A stretch of 15,699 nucleotides of DNA from Cytophagaceae bacterium. Its GTDB lineage: Bacteria; Bacteroidota; Bacteroidia; Cytophagales; Spirosomataceae. Under the pieces are notes generated by a model. The model was not told the origin of the DNA. It searched no databases and saw only the letters and a program-made list of their open reading frames with translations. This document shows positions 6,347-14,496 of the stretch, piece by piece. Location of the stretch: contig CANHCG010000008.1 of NCBI GenBank assembly GCA_947459055.1, positions 1 to 15,699 of the forward strand, given 5' to 3'. A program made the position numbers and the translations under genes. Position 1 is the stretch's first letter; every line of letters starts with the position of its first letter.

Positions 6347-7075
6347 TTAATTTCCCCTTCGCAATAGAATAAGTCCAAAATTCGCCAATTCTGTCAAAAT
6401 CGTCTTGAGCCGCATACTCGAAAAATGAATGCCTTCACGCAATTCAACATATATCCATGAAATCCGAATATTCTTCGCATTAGAGGCCAAAACCAAAAAT
6501 TCCATATCAAATAAGAAGGCAGGAATCTTCGTTTTCAAAAAGATTTCCTTTCCCTTTTGATTAAACCCTTTTAAACCAGATTGGGTATCTTTTACCTTTA
6601 GTCGAGGAAAAAACAAATAATTCATCACCTTTAAACTGAGCGAAAAAATCTTACGTGGCAAGGGCAATTGATCATAATATTGTTCATCCCGAACACCTAC
6701 CACCACATCCGCCTCATCCCGTTCCAGTCGGCCAAACATATCCACCGCATTTTGAATCTGATAAGGATAATCGGCATCCGTGTATATGACGATGTCCCCC
6801 GTAGTTTTGGCGACGGCTTGACGCAAGGCCCCTCCTTTTCCTAGGTTTTTAGGTAAATCAATAAACGTAAATCGTGGAATTTCTTGCCGTAAATAATCCA
6901 AATGAGTGCTCTCGACACCCCGACTACTTCCATCGTTGACTAAATACACCGAAACAATCGTTTCTTTTGGTAATTTAACTACAAATTCCCGATAATAGTG
7001 TACCAGATCCCTTTCCCAAGACATGGGCGGATTATACAAGGGGTGTATGATATCAAGCGAGTTTTTAGGAGGCAA
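6347..7075 (-). CDS. Family 2 glycosyltransferase, DPM1/ArnC-like
   Basis: A 242-residue GT-A fold enzyme and first gene of the operon. Visible motifs: an N-terminal strand and loop SLDIIHPLYNPP, VYLVNDGSS (Asp48, nucleotide binding), LPKNLGKGGALRQAVAKTTGD, the DxD metal motif YTDADYPYQ (Asp100, Asp102) and DTQSGLKGF (163-171), the pattern of polyprenyl-/dolichyl-phosphate sugar synthases. No transmembrane segment follows; the C-terminus (LTELANFGLILLRR) may be an amphipathic membrane-contact helix. It is shorter than ArnC, which has two C-terminal helices, and resembles soluble DPM1. The likely reaction is transfer of a sugar from a nucleotide donor to polyprenyl phosphate, feeding the downstream GT87 enzyme (inference). 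The gene is divergent from the LD-carboxypeptidase gene across 84 bases. Confidence 0.88.
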   Translation of the reverse strand: MPPKNSLDIIHPLYNPPMSWERDLVHYYREFVVKLPKETIVSVYLVNDGSSRGVESTHLDYLRQEIPRFTFIDLPKNLGKGGALRQAVAKTTGDIVIYTDADYPYQIQNAVDMFGRLERDEADVVVGVRDEQYYDQLPLPRKIFSLSLKVMNYLFFPRLKVKDTQSGLKGFNQKGKEIFLKTKIPAFLFDMEFLVLASNAKNIRISWIYVELREGIHFSSMRLKTILTELANFGLILLRRGN

Positions 7076-7111
7076 TGCCTATTTTTTTTGCAATATTACG
7101 AAAATTCAAGG

Positions 7112-7142
7112 TTGGGTTTGAATAAAAAAACGCAGATATTTG
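7112..7142 (+). promoter_or_regulatory. Weak putative promoter for the LD-carboxypeptidase gene
   Basis: TTG at 7112-7114 lies 20 bases before GATATTTG (7135-7142), one mismatch from TAnnTTTG, which matches Bacteroidota spacing. Transcription would start around 7149, giving a leader of only about 11 bases before the ATG at 7160. The region is AT-rich, so chance matches are easy. Confidence 0.3.
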
Positions 7143-7159
7143 ATAATTAAAATCCAAGC

Positions 7160-8062
7160 ATGACGATTCCCCCCTTACTAGTTCCCGGCGATGAAGTCCT
7201 TGTGATTTCGCCTTCGTCGCACCCGACAACTGACCGTTGGATTCAAGGAATCGAGGTGTTAGAAGCCTGGGGATTACGCGTTCAGCGCGGAAAGAATTAT
7301 TTAGCGGTTAATGAGGGATTTGCAGGGACGGATGCTGAACGCTTGGCGGATTTACAATCGGGCTTAGATGATCCCAATATCAAAGCTATTTTTCCGATGC
7401 GCGGTGGCTATGGCGCGAGCAGGTTATTGGATGCTTTAAATTTTTCGAAAATGAAGCATTCGCCCAAATGGTTGGTTGGTTTTTCCGATATAACCGCCCC
7501 TTTGGTTCATTTGGATTCGCTAGGAATCGCCGGAATTCATGGACCGATGCCCCATAATTTTTGTATCGAAGGAGGAGAATTAGCCTTAGAATCACTTCAT
7601 CGGCTTTTGTTTCATGGCGCAACGAATTTAGAAGCTGCAGCCTCGAGTCATAATCGGCCAGGAGAAGTATCAGCTAAGGCCATTGGCGGAAATTTATCTT
7701 TATTAGTTCATTTACTCGGGAGTTCAAGTTTCGAAAATCCAACTGGTAAAATCCTTTGCTTAGAAGAAGTAGGTGAACGTCTTTACCATGTAGACCGTAT
7801 GTTGGTCCAATTAAAACGCGCGGGATACCTTCAAAATCTGGCAGGTCTACTCGTGGGTGGTTTTACGGATTGCCATGAAGCAAGTCTGACGATTGGGAAA
7901 AGCTATCAAGAGATCATTCGTGAACATACGGAAGGAACTTCCTATCCGATCGCTTTTGATGTTCCTTTTGGACATATTTCCAATAATTTTGCATTGCCGT
8001 TTGGCACAAAAATCAACTTATCGATCAATTCCCAAAAAGTCCAAGTAACTGGTCAAATCTAA
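7160..8062 (+). CDS. LD-carboxypeptidase, peptidase family S66
   Basis: A 300-residue enzyme expected to remove the terminal D-alanine from cytoplasmic tetrapeptide muropeptides during murein recycling. The N-terminal domain begins PGDEVLVISPSS and contains MRGGYGASRLLD and VGFSDITAPLVHL, with Ser109 the likely nucleophile. GIAGIHGPMPHNF follows. The C-terminal domain has LCLEEVGERLYHVDRMLVQLKRAGYL (Glu202/Glu203) and VPFGHISNNFALPFG (His272), completing the Ser-Glu-His triad of the family. Length is normal for S66 proteins. No signal peptide is present, consistent with a cytosolic recycling role. It starts the plus-strand gene run and ends 54 bases before comM. Some S66 members act on other substrates (MccF-type immunity proteins), but nothing nearby points to microcins. 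Confidence 0.9.
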   Translation: MTIPPLLVPGDEVLVISPSSHPTTDRWIQGIEVLEAWGLRVQRGKNYLAVNEGFAGTDAERLADLQSGLDDPNIKAIFPMRGGYGASRLLDALNFSKMKHSPKWLVGFSDITAPLVHLDSLGIAGIHGPMPHNFCIEGGELALESLHRLLFHGATNLEAAASSHNRPGEVSAKAIGGNLSLLVHLLGSSSFENPTGKILCLEEVGERLYHVDRMLVQLKRAGYLQNLAGLLVGGFTDCHEASLTIGKSYQEIIREHTEGTSYPIAFDVPFGHISNNFALPFGTKINLSINSQKVQVTGQI

Positions 8063-8085
8063 ATCAATTTTTCATCGATTCCTGG

Positions 8086-8093
8086 TAGTTTTG
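8086..8093 (+). promoter_or_regulatory. Putative -7 box upstream of comM
   Basis: TAGTTTTG is an exact match to TAnnTTTG, 23 bases before the comM ATG and inside the 54-base gap after the LD-carboxypeptidase gene. No TTG -33 element is seen about 20 bases upstream, so it may be weak or fortuitous. Confidence 0.35.
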
Positions 8094-8116
8094 AAAACCA
8101 CGAACGATAAAAAATT

Positions 8117-9655
8117 ATGTTAGCAAAAACCTTCGGGAGCTCTGTTTTTGGCGTATCCGCCTCCCTGATTACCATTGAGACCCATGTGGGCCAAGGAAGC
8201 AATTGTTTCTTGGTTGGCCTCCCCGATTCCACCATCAAAGAATCCATTCTACGGGTCGAATCTGCCTTAAAACAGATGGGCTTTTTCTTCCCTCGGAGGA
8301 AGGTGGTGATTAATTTAGCGCCGGCCGATATCCGCAAAGAAGGTAGCGCTTATGATCTTCCCATTGCTTTATCCATCCTACACGCATCGGAACAAGTGGC
8401 TTTTCCTGAATTAGAATCCTTTGTCATTATGGGAGAACTTGGTTTAGCCGGGGAATTAAGGCCAATCAAAGGAGCCCTTCCTATGGTCATGGAGGCGAAA
8501 AAACAAGGGATATCAAAAATTATTCTGCCTAAACAAAATGCAGAGGAGGCGGCTATCGTCCGGCAAGTTGAAGTTTTTGGAATGAAAACCTTGCAAGAAA
8601 CGGTGCAATTTCTTCGAGGAAAAACGATTCATGTTCGGCAAACTGCTTCAATTCATGAACATTTCCAACGACCGCATATTGAAACCGAAATAGACTATGC
8701 ACATGTGCAAGGCCAGGAATCTGTCAAACGGGCACTTGAAATCGCGGCCGCTGGTGGCCATAATGTGATAATGATCGGCCCACCCGGTGCGGGAAAGACG
8801 ATGATGGCAAAACGCCTTCCGAGCATTCTTCCTCCTATGAGTTTGAAAGAAGCGCTAGAGACGACTAAAATCCATTCGGTCGCAGGAAAGCTCATGGGAA
8901 AAGTGTCACTGATATCACAAAGGCCATTTCGGGCACCTCATCACTCCGTTTCATCGGCGGCTTTGCTGGGCGGTGGGGCGGTACCCCAACCGGGCGAAAT
9001 AAGTTTAGCACATAACGGCGTTTTATTTTTGGATGAATTACCTGAATTTCCTCGAAATATTTTAGAGGCGATGCGCCAACCCTTGGAAGACCAGCAAATT
9101 CACATTGCTAGATCTAAGTTTTCCGTTGAATTTCCGGCCAATTTCATGTTGGTCGCTAGCATGAATCCCTGCCCTTGTGGTTTTTATACGCATCCAGAAA
9201 AAGATTGTACCTGTGGAACAGAAATAGTTGAAAAATATTTGAACAAGATTTCGGGGCCTTTATTAGATCGGATGGATTTACATGTGGAAGTGAGTCCAGT
9301 TAAATTTGAACAAATGACATCGAACCAAAGCCAAGAGGGGAGTTGGGCCATCCGAGAACGAGTCATTGAGGCGCGAAAAAGTCAGGAAAAGAGATTCGAA
9401 AAATATCCAAAAATCCATGCCAATGCAGCGATGTCTTCCCAGATGGTAAAAACATTTTGTGGGTTGGATACTGCCTCTCAACTCATATTAAAAAAAGCCA
9501 TGGATCACTTAAAATTATCGGCTCGCGCCTATGACCGAATTCTAAAAGTGGCTCGCACCATTGCGGATTTGGATGGAGCGATTGAAATTGGGAGCAAACA
9601 TTTGGCGGAGGCCATTTCCTATCGGAGTTTAGATAGGGAAAATTGGGCCGGATAA
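8117..9655 (+). CDS. comM: YifB/ComM family Mg-chelatase-like AAA ATPase
   Basis: A 512-residue protein of normal family length. The N-terminal Lon-protease-S5-like (ChlI) domain, about residues 1-165, begins LAKTFGSSVFGVSASLITIE and includes VINLAPADIRKEGSAYDLPI and MGELGLAGELRPIKGALP. The Mg-chelatase AAA module (about 190-400) has Walker A GPPGAGKT (221-228), RAPHHSVSSAALLGGG, Walker B LFLDE (303-307), and MNPCPCGFYTHPEKDCTCG, a Cys-rich segment typical of this family. The C-terminal Mg-chelatase helical domain (about 410-505) ends with LSARAYDRILKVARTIADLDG. ComM is a hexameric DNA helicase promoting branch migration during integration of DNA taken up in natural transformation. The role in this organism is inferred from the family; there are no competence genes next to it. 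Confidence 0.93.
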   Translation: MLAKTFGSSVFGVSASLITIETHVGQGSNCFLVGLPDSTIKESILRVESALKQMGFFFPRRKVVINLAPADIRKEGSAYDLPIALSILHASEQVAFPELESFVIMGELGLAGELRPIKGALPMVMEAKKQGISKIILPKQNAEEAAIVRQVEVFGMKTLQETVQFLRGKTIHVRQTASIHEHFQRPHIETEIDYAHVQGQESVKRALEIAAAGGHNVIMIGPPGAGKTMMAKRLPSILPPMSLKEALETTKIHSVAGKLMGKVSLISQRPFRAPHHSVSSAALLGGGAVPQPGEISLAHNGVLFLDELPEFPRNILEAMRQPLEDQQIHIARSKFSVEFPANFMLVASMNPCPCGFYTHPEKDCTCGTEIVEKYLNKISGPLLDRMDLHVEVSPVKFEQMTSNQSQEGSWAIRERVIEARKSQEKRFEKYPKIHANAAMSSQMVKTFCGLDTASQLILKKAMDHLKLSARAYDRILKVARTIADLDGAIEIGSKHLAEAISYRSLDRENWAG

Positions 9656-9657
9656 TG

Positions 9658-9665
9658 TATTTTTG
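9658..9665 (+). promoter_or_regulatory. Putative -7 box upstream of the thioredoxin-fold gene
   Basis: TATTTTTG matches TAnnTTTG exactly, starting 3 bases after the comM stop and ending 18 bases before the next ATG. The nearest TTG (9643-9645) is only 12 bases upstream, closer than usual. It suggests that the downstream gene may have its own promoter, but readthrough from comM is equally possible. Confidence 0.3.
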
Positions 9666-9682
9666 AAAAAATAAATGCTCAA

Positions 9683-10705
9683 ATGCTTAAAAAAATTGGT
9701 TTAATCAGCTTCCTTTTCGTTGCTAGCCTGGGACAATTATTGGCCCAAGAAAAAACGAATAATCCGTCCTTTCGATCATTAATCGCATTTGATGAACTAT
9801 TCAAACTCGCGGCTAAAGAGAAAAAACCTATTTTGTTTGAGGCCTATTTGCCAACTTGTTCACATTGCATCGCCTATGACAAAACCTTGCGCGACCCGAA
9901 ACTAAAAGCCTATTTACAGACGAATTATCTAGCGTATCAGTTGGATTTAAGTAAAAAAGAAAACAATCTTTTTCTTCGCAAATACCAAATCTACATCCCC
10001 TCAACCCCATCGTTTATTGTATTTTCTCCGGAAGGAAAAATCATGGATATTGAGCCTTTGGGAGATGAAACAAATTCGGTTGTGGGGATTCAGCAGATTT
10101 TAAATCGGGCAAAAAACCCATTGGCTTGTTCGGCAAGCTTATTAGAAAAATATCGGAAAGGCGAAAAAAATATGGATGTGATGTTATCAGCTGGCTATTT
10201 CAGTCGCTTGAGCATGGATACCACGCATACCTTGGAAATTGTGAATGAGATTGTCCGGCAAATACCTAAGGAACAATATCAAGATGAGCGTTCCTTTTTG
10301 ATCATGCAGAAAATAATGTTGGACGATGAAAATCCATTATTCCAACATTTTATTTCAAATTTAAGCGCCTACAAAGCTAAATTCGATTCCTTACTTGTCT
10401 TGCAAACGGCTGAAAATGTATTGATGTCGAGTTTGTATTGCAGTCGGGCTAGAAACCATAGTCCTATACGGATGGAAAGCATCAAAAATGGCTTACGAAA
10501 ATTAGGCCTTCCTGAACCTCAAATCGCTATGAGAACCATCGTTTTAGAGGTTTTAATTGATTTAGATCACAAGGATTTGGAAAAAGCAAAAGAGAAAATT
10601 CTTGGCTTTTATGGGGGTAAGGCGATTCCGGATCGTGAAAAAGAATTTTGGTGCAAGCAATTGACCCGTGGCCAGGCAAAAGGAGAACCCTGTCCACTCC
10701 CATAA
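9683..10705 (+). CDS. Exported thioredoxin-fold protein
   Basis: A 340-residue protein with a clear signal peptide (LKKIGLISFLFVASLGQLLA, probable cleavage after Ala-Gln at about 22) and no lipobox cysteine. Residues about 30-150 form a thioredoxin-like domain: KEKKPILFEAYLPTCSHCIAY places a CxxC pair (Cys59-Ser-His-Cys62) at the start of the helix, and IPSTPSFIVFSPEGKI supplies the cis-proline and the following strand. The remaining 190 residues are mostly helical, contain further cysteines, and match no domain I recognise. It is probably a periplasmic thiol-disulphide protein, like the thioredoxin-fold proteins with helical C-terminal extensions that are abundant in Bacteroidota; the CSHC active site could be reductase- or isomerase-like. 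Partner unknown. It precedes the M28 peptidase by 86 bases. An ATG 8 bases upstream is out of frame. Confidence 0.78.
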   Translation: MLKKIGLISFLFVASLGQLLAQEKTNNPSFRSLIAFDELFKLAAKEKKPILFEAYLPTCSHCIAYDKTLRDPKLKAYLQTNYLAYQLDLSKKENNLFLRKYQIYIPSTPSFIVFSPEGKIMDIEPLGDETNSVVGIQQILNRAKNPLACSASLLEKYRKGEKNMDVMLSAGYFSRLSMDTTHTLEIVNEIVRQIPKEQYQDERSFLIMQKIMLDDENPLFQHFISNLSAYKAKFDSLLVLQTAENVLMSSLYCSRARNHSPIRMESIKNGLRKLGLPEPQIAMRTIVLEVLIDLDHKDLEKAKEKILGFYGGKAIPDREKEFWCKQLTRGQAKGEPCPLP

Positions 10706-10706
10706 A

Positions 10707-10744
10707 TTGTGACCATAGGCTAAATATTCTTGGCTTTGTGCCAA
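10707..10744 (+). promoter_or_regulatory. Putative promoter with overlapping small hairpin upstream of the M28 peptidase
   Basis: TTG (10707-10709) lies 21 bases before TGGCTTTG (10731-10738), one mismatch from TAnnTTTG. The same stretch forms a short inverted repeat, TTGGC (10730-10734) and GCCAA (10740-10744), followed by a run of A rather than T, so it is not an intrinsic terminator on the plus strand. It could be promoter, operator or chance. Confidence 0.28.
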
Positions 10745-10791
10745 AAAAAAAGTAATTTTCTGAGGATTTTTGTCCGTGTTAACCAAGTCAT

Positions 10792-12279
10792 ATGAAACGT
10801 ACGTTTACACTTGTATTCTTAATTCTAGTTCTAGTCGGAAGTACCAGTTCGAAACCCATTTTGGGGGAAGAAAGTTTGGAAAGCGTTTTTAAACGCATCA
10901 AAGAGGAAGTTGATGCAAATTCTAAAGCCTACACCAGTTTAGAAAAAGCCTGCGCGACCATTGGTCATCGATTGACCGGCAGTGCACATGGAAAAAAAGC
11001 CGAAGAATTTGCCTTTAAATTATTTAAAGAATATGGATTCCGAGATGTTAAATACCAAGGATTTCAAGTAGAAGCTTGGGCACGGGATACGGTAACACTT
11101 TCAGTTGCCCCGCCAAAATCAGATGATTTTAGAGAGATTCCGGTCGTTTCTTTAGCATTGACACCTGTAGAAGCCAATATTCAAGGAACCATTGTGGATG
11201 TAGGAAATGGTTTGGATGCGAATTTTGAAGAGAAAAAGGAATTGGTAAAGGGGAAAGTGGTATTAGCTAATATTGGATTGTTAAATGCACCAGAAGGAAC
11301 AAGAAATTTACATCGCTCTGAAAAAACGGCATTAGCTATTCAATATGGCGCCATTGGTGTCATTTTTGTGAATACAGTGAAGGGCCAAGTTTTATTGACA
11401 GGGACAGCGTCCGTGACTGGCAATTTAATTTCGATTCCTGCGGTGTGTATTTCTTTAGAAAGTGGCACAGAAATTAGGAAATGGTTGGTGGATCAACCCG
11501 GCTTGTTGGGCATGATTGAAATGCATAACGTGAGTCAGCCCATCAAAGCGCGTAATGTGGTGGCGACTTTGAAAGGAGATAATCGAAAATTTAAACATGA
11601 AAAAATAATTATTGGAGGCCATCTCGATTCGTGGGATTTATCCACTGGGGCGATTGATAACGGCATAGGATCCTTTTCCATCATTGACATCGCAAGAACT
11701 TTCAAGGCGCTAGGGCTGAAAAGTAAAAGGACGATTGAATTTGTAGCTTTTATGGGTGAAGAAGAGGGGCTATTGGGATCTAAGGCATACATTGAACGTG
11801 CGAAGCGTACCGGAGAACTCGAGGATATTGTCTACATGATTAACTTGGACATGACCAATAATGTGAGTGGCTTTAATGGAGGCGGTCGACAGGAGATGAT
11901 GGGCTTATTGAAGGAAATTGGGGATAAAATCAAGTCGATTGATGGGGATTTTAAAAATCAATTAGCTAATTCTGCTGGCCTACACTCCGATCATCAATCG
12001 TTTTTATTGGAAGGCATTCCGGCCAGCTCCCCGATGGGTGGATTAAAAAAAGAGGTGTTGGATTGTTATCATGCCAACTGTGATGGATTTAATTTGGTCG
12101 ATAAAAAAGAAATGGAAAATACCGTAAAATATACATCTATGTTATTGTACGGATTAGCCAATGTTCCCAAGATTCCTGCCCAAAAATTAGACTTTTATTC
12201 TACCCGAGATTTTTTCATCAAGCAAAATTTACGTCGGGAATTAGAATTAGGAAATGAATGGCGCTGGGGAAATGATTAA
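10792..12279 (+). CDS. Exported M28 family zinc peptidase with PA domain
   Basis: A 495-residue metallopeptidase with an N-terminal signal peptide (FTLVFLILVLVGSTSS, cleaved near residue 20). After a cap region, a protease-associated (PA) domain occupies about residues 115-245 (GKVVLANIGLL, AIQYGAIGVIFVNT, IPAVCISLESG). The catalytic domain follows, and all co-catalytic zinc residues are visible: His277 in GGHLDSWD, Asp289 in GAIDNGIG, the Glu323-Glu324 pair in GEEEGLLGS, Asp353 in INLDM and His427 in CYHANCDGF. It should be an aminopeptidase or carboxypeptidase of the glutamate carboxypeptidase/aminopeptidase type acting in the periplasm or outside. The last motif, YHANCDGF, has Cys-Asp-Gly where many relatives have a Thr-Ala-Asp-type sequence, a minor variation. 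It probably feeds peptide scavenging; specificity cannot be read from the sequence. Confidence 0.92.
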   Translation: MKRTFTLVFLILVLVGSTSSKPILGEESLESVFKRIKEEVDANSKAYTSLEKACATIGHRLTGSAHGKKAEEFAFKLFKEYGFRDVKYQGFQVEAWARDTVTLSVAPPKSDDFREIPVVSLALTPVEANIQGTIVDVGNGLDANFEEKKELVKGKVVLANIGLLNAPEGTRNLHRSEKTALAIQYGAIGVIFVNTVKGQVLLTGTASVTGNLISIPAVCISLESGTEIRKWLVDQPGLLGMIEMHNVSQPIKARNVVATLKGDNRKFKHEKIIIGGHLDSWDLSTGAIDNGIGSFSIIDIARTFKALGLKSKRTIEFVAFMGEEEGLLGSKAYIERAKRTGELEDIVYMINLDMTNNVSGFNGGGRQEMMGLLKEIGDKIKSIDGDFKNQLANSAGLHSDHQSFLLEGIPASSPMGGLKKEVLDCYHANCDGFNLVDKKEMENTVKYTSMLLYGLANVPKIPAQKLDFYSTRDFFIKQNLRRELELGNEWRWGND

Positions 12280-12336
12280 ATGTGACGTCAATTAGTTAAA
12301 TTTACTTTTCAATTATCTATACGAGTTCGAGAAAGC

Positions 12337-13617
12337 ATGACAACTAACAACCCTTCCTTTTTTGACCATTCCATGGACATCGTCCCGGAGTCTTCATTTA
12401 AATCCATTATCAAAGTAATCGGCATCGGAGGAGGTGGTTCCAACGCTGTTCGCCACATGGATAAATTACAAATCAAAGGAGCGGATTTGATCATTTGTAA
12501 TACCGATTCACAGGCGCTTGCTTCTAACTCAGTAAAAACAAAAATTAAATTAGGTGTTCAGGGATTAGGTGCTGGCACGGATCCAGAGGTAGGTCGTCAA
12601 GCGGCCATTGAAAGCCAAGATGAATTGAGAAAAATATTAACCGATGAAACTGAAATGGTTTTCATCACCGCTGGAATGGGTGGGGGTACGGGAACAGGTG
12701 CGGCACCGGTAGTTGCAGAACTAGCGCGTGAAAAAGGCCTTTTGACCGTTGGGGTAGTAACAGCTCCTTATAAGTGGGAAGGCAAAGAAAAAATTAATTA
12801 TGCCCTGAACGGGATTGAAGAGTTGAAGACCTATTGTGACACCGTATTGGTTGTCATGAATGATAAGCTAGCAGAGATTCACCGCAACTTGCCCTTGCGC
12901 GATGCATTTTCTAAAGCAGATGATGTCCTTGCCAAAGCCGTAAAAAGTGTAGTAGACGTGATAGCAAAACCGGGTGATGTCAATACGGATTTCATGGACG
13001 TGAAAAAGGTATTGAAAAATGCGGGTCAAGCGATGATGAGTTCTGCGTTAGGACAAGGAGAGGATCGTGCGCTTTCGGCTATTACGGAAGCATTGGAATC
13101 GCCTTTGTTGAACTCCCAAGAAATTAAAGGAGCGAAGCGAATCCTAGTTACCGTTTCGACGAGTAGTCGTCGGGATTTGGTAATGAGTGAGCAAGATGTC
13201 ATTATCGATTATTTACAAGCTCGCATCAGCGAACAGGCGGATATGATTAAGTTTGGTATTTCGACTGACGATGAACTTGGAGATGACTTATACCTCACGG
13301 TAATCGCCGCAGGATTTGAACATGAAAATGACGATTTAGATAAATTCCACCGGGGAAGTACGACGGGATACCAACAAGGTGCTACTACCCTTCGTCCAGG
13401 CGAAACCATCAGTTTTGAGGAACAAGATGGAGGCCTTCAAGTAGAACCTGAAAATGAAGTGATTCGATTTGCCAAAATGTTCGATCAATATAAAATTGGT
13501 GGCCCATCGGAAAGTGATTTTGCGATCCCAACCTACCAACGTAATCACGTGCCTTTGTACGACTTAAGAACGGTTCCTCAAACCAAATGGGTAGAAACTG
13601 CGCTTTACGAAGCATAG
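12337..13617 (+). CDS. ftsZ: FtsZ family tubulin-like GTPase, divergent and outside a dcw cluster
   Basis: A 426-residue FtsZ. The GTPase core (about 22-330) has [23 protein letters not shown], the tubulin signature [12 protein letters not shown] (114-125) and the T7 loop NTDFMDV with both catalytic aspartates (Asp218, Asp221), so GTP hydrolysis should work. Oddities: the usual strand-to-T3 segment of the type LGxxLTxGLGAGANP is here [12 protein letters not shown], about three residues shorter with Ala-Asn changed to Thr-Asp; [11 protein letters not shown] replaces the common PF-x-FEGK; the linker is only about 60 residues; and a FtsZ-tail-like peptide ([14 protein letters not shown], from 394) is followed by about 18 extra residues instead of ending the protein. 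No ftsA, ftsQ or mur genes are adjacent. It is either the cell-division FtsZ in an unusual place or a second paralogue. Confidence 0.88.
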   Translation: MTTNNPSFFDHSMDIVPESSFKSIIKVIGIGGGGSNAVRHMDKLQIKGADLIICNTDSQALASNSVKTKIKLGVQGLGAGTDPEVGRQAAIESQDELRKILTDETEMVFITAGMGGGTGTGAAPVVAELAREKGLLTVGVVTAPYKWEGKEKINYALNGIEELKTYCDTVLVVMNDKLAEIHRNLPLRDAFSKADDVLAKAVKSVVDVIAKPGDVNTDFMDVKKVLKNAGQAMMSSALGQGEDRALSAITEALESPLLNSQEIKGAKRILVTVSTSSRRDLVMSEQDVIIDYLQARISEQADMIKFGISTDDELGDDLYLTVIAAGFEHENDDLDKFHRGSTTGYQQGATTLRPGETISFEEQDGGLQVEPENEVIRFAKMFDQYKIGGPSESDFAIPTYQRNHVPLYDLRTVPQTKWVETALYEA

Positions 13618-13673
13618 CAGAATCCTTTCGGAGAAATAAGCCTCCCGTTTTACGGAGATAAGCTTGTCGATGA
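13618..13673. terminator. Convergent gap between ftsZ and cutC with imperfect hairpin and direct repeat
   Basis: The 56-base gap between these tail-to-tail genes contains an imperfect stem, CTCCCG (13642-13647) with CGGAG (13653-13657), one bulged C, extended by AAGC/GCTT. It also has a short direct repeat of the form CGGAGA-(AA)-TAAGC at about 13629 and 13653. No U-tract follows on either strand, so any terminator activity is weak or factor-dependent. Confidence 0.25.
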
Positions 13674-14429
13674 CTAGAGAGCACGTACTTTTTGAACAGT
13701 TTCTCTGATTAAATCCTCGCTCGCATAGGCGATTTCAAATTCAGAAATTGCCGCGACCCCACCCATCGAAATACCAGGGCGCCTATAATCCATGTCGGAT
13801 TCACGGGTTGTCCGCGCACTCAGGTGGACGGCATTGACGCCGACCTGGAAAAATTGTTGGCAATTTTGTGGATTCACCCCACTGCCAGCCATGATTTCTA
13901 TGCGGCCATCAGCTGCTTGAACCATATCGGCAATTTGTTCTAAACCATCCAATGCCCGGTCTTTTTGACCAGACGTTAAAATCCGACGAAAACCCAAGGA
14001 GATCAAATCTTCCATTACCTGAATCGGATCCCGACTGACATCAATTGCCCGATGACAGGTTAAAGGCAAATCGCCCACAAGGGCCTTTATTTCAGCTAAA
14101 AATGAAATATCTAGACTTCCATCCGGCAACAAAGCTCCAAGCACTAGACCGTGAACACCTGCCCCAACCAAGGCCTTCGCTTCCGAAAGCATCGTTAACT
14201 TTTCAAAGGCATCATAACAAAAATCCCCTCCCCTTGGGCGCAGCATGGCATGAACTTCGATGTTTGTTTCGGCCAAAACCGCTTGAACTAGCCCTTGTGA
14301 GGGCGTTGTACCCCCTTCCCAAGGTGATGCACATAATTCAACCCGAGTCGCTTCTGCCCGCTCAGCAGCTAGACATGAAAAAAGGGAATAGGCACAAACT
14401 TCGACGGAAATTTCTTGTTTAATTCTCAT
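13674..14429 (-). CDS. cutC: CutC family protein
   Basis: A 251-residue TIM-barrel CutC protein. Diagnostic segments in order: SVEVCAYSLFSCLAAERAEA with VELCASPWEGGTTPSQG, HAMLRPRGGDFCYDAFE, GVHGLVLGALLPDGSLD, LPLTCHRAIDVSRDP, FRRILTSGQKDRALDGLE, IEIMAGSGVNPQN and AVHLSARTT. Length is typical. CutC was named for copper homeostasis in E. coli, but that role has been questioned and the true substrate of the family is uncertain. The barrel's conserved HRA, TSG and AGSGV motifs resemble an enzyme active site, so an unknown enzymatic role is possible. No copper genes lie nearby. It converges on ftsZ and diverges from the DUF2795 gene. Confidence 0.92.
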   Translation of the reverse strand: MRIKQEISVEVCAYSLFSCLAAERAEATRVELCASPWEGGTTPSQGLVQAVLAETNIEVHAMLRPRGGDFCYDAFEKLTMLSEAKALVGAGVHGLVLGALLPDGSLDISFLAEIKALVGDLPLTCHRAIDVSRDPIQVMEDLISLGFRRILTSGQKDRALDGLEQIADMVQAADGRIEIMAGSGVNPQNCQQFFQVGVNAVHLSARTTRESDMDYRRPGISMGGVAAISEFEIAYASEDLIRETVQKVRAL

Positions 14430-14496
14430 AAAAAAGGCTTTCTTTAATTATAATGAAAATTTAAAAAATAAATCTTTTATAAATATTTTTTTATTT

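Noticed and set aside
6346..6378. Upstream ATG of the deacetylase (adds MDLFYCEGEIN)
   Set aside because: It would overlap GT2 by 32 bases and adds residues not expected before the first strand; the ATG one base after the GT2 stop is more natural, though not proven.
7160..8062. MccF-type microcin immunity role for the S66 peptidase
   Set aside because: No microcin biosynthesis genes nearby and a standard LdcA-like layout; murein recycling is the simpler reading.
10730..10750. TTGGC/GCCAA hairpin as intrinsic terminator after the thioredoxin-fold gene
   Set aside because: On the plus strand it is followed by A residues, not T, and on the minus strand there is no gene to terminate.
13409..13684. 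91-codon minus-strand frame between cutC and ftsZ
   Set aside because: It lies mostly antisense to the FtsZ C-terminus and overlaps the cutC stop; no domain or plausible start context.
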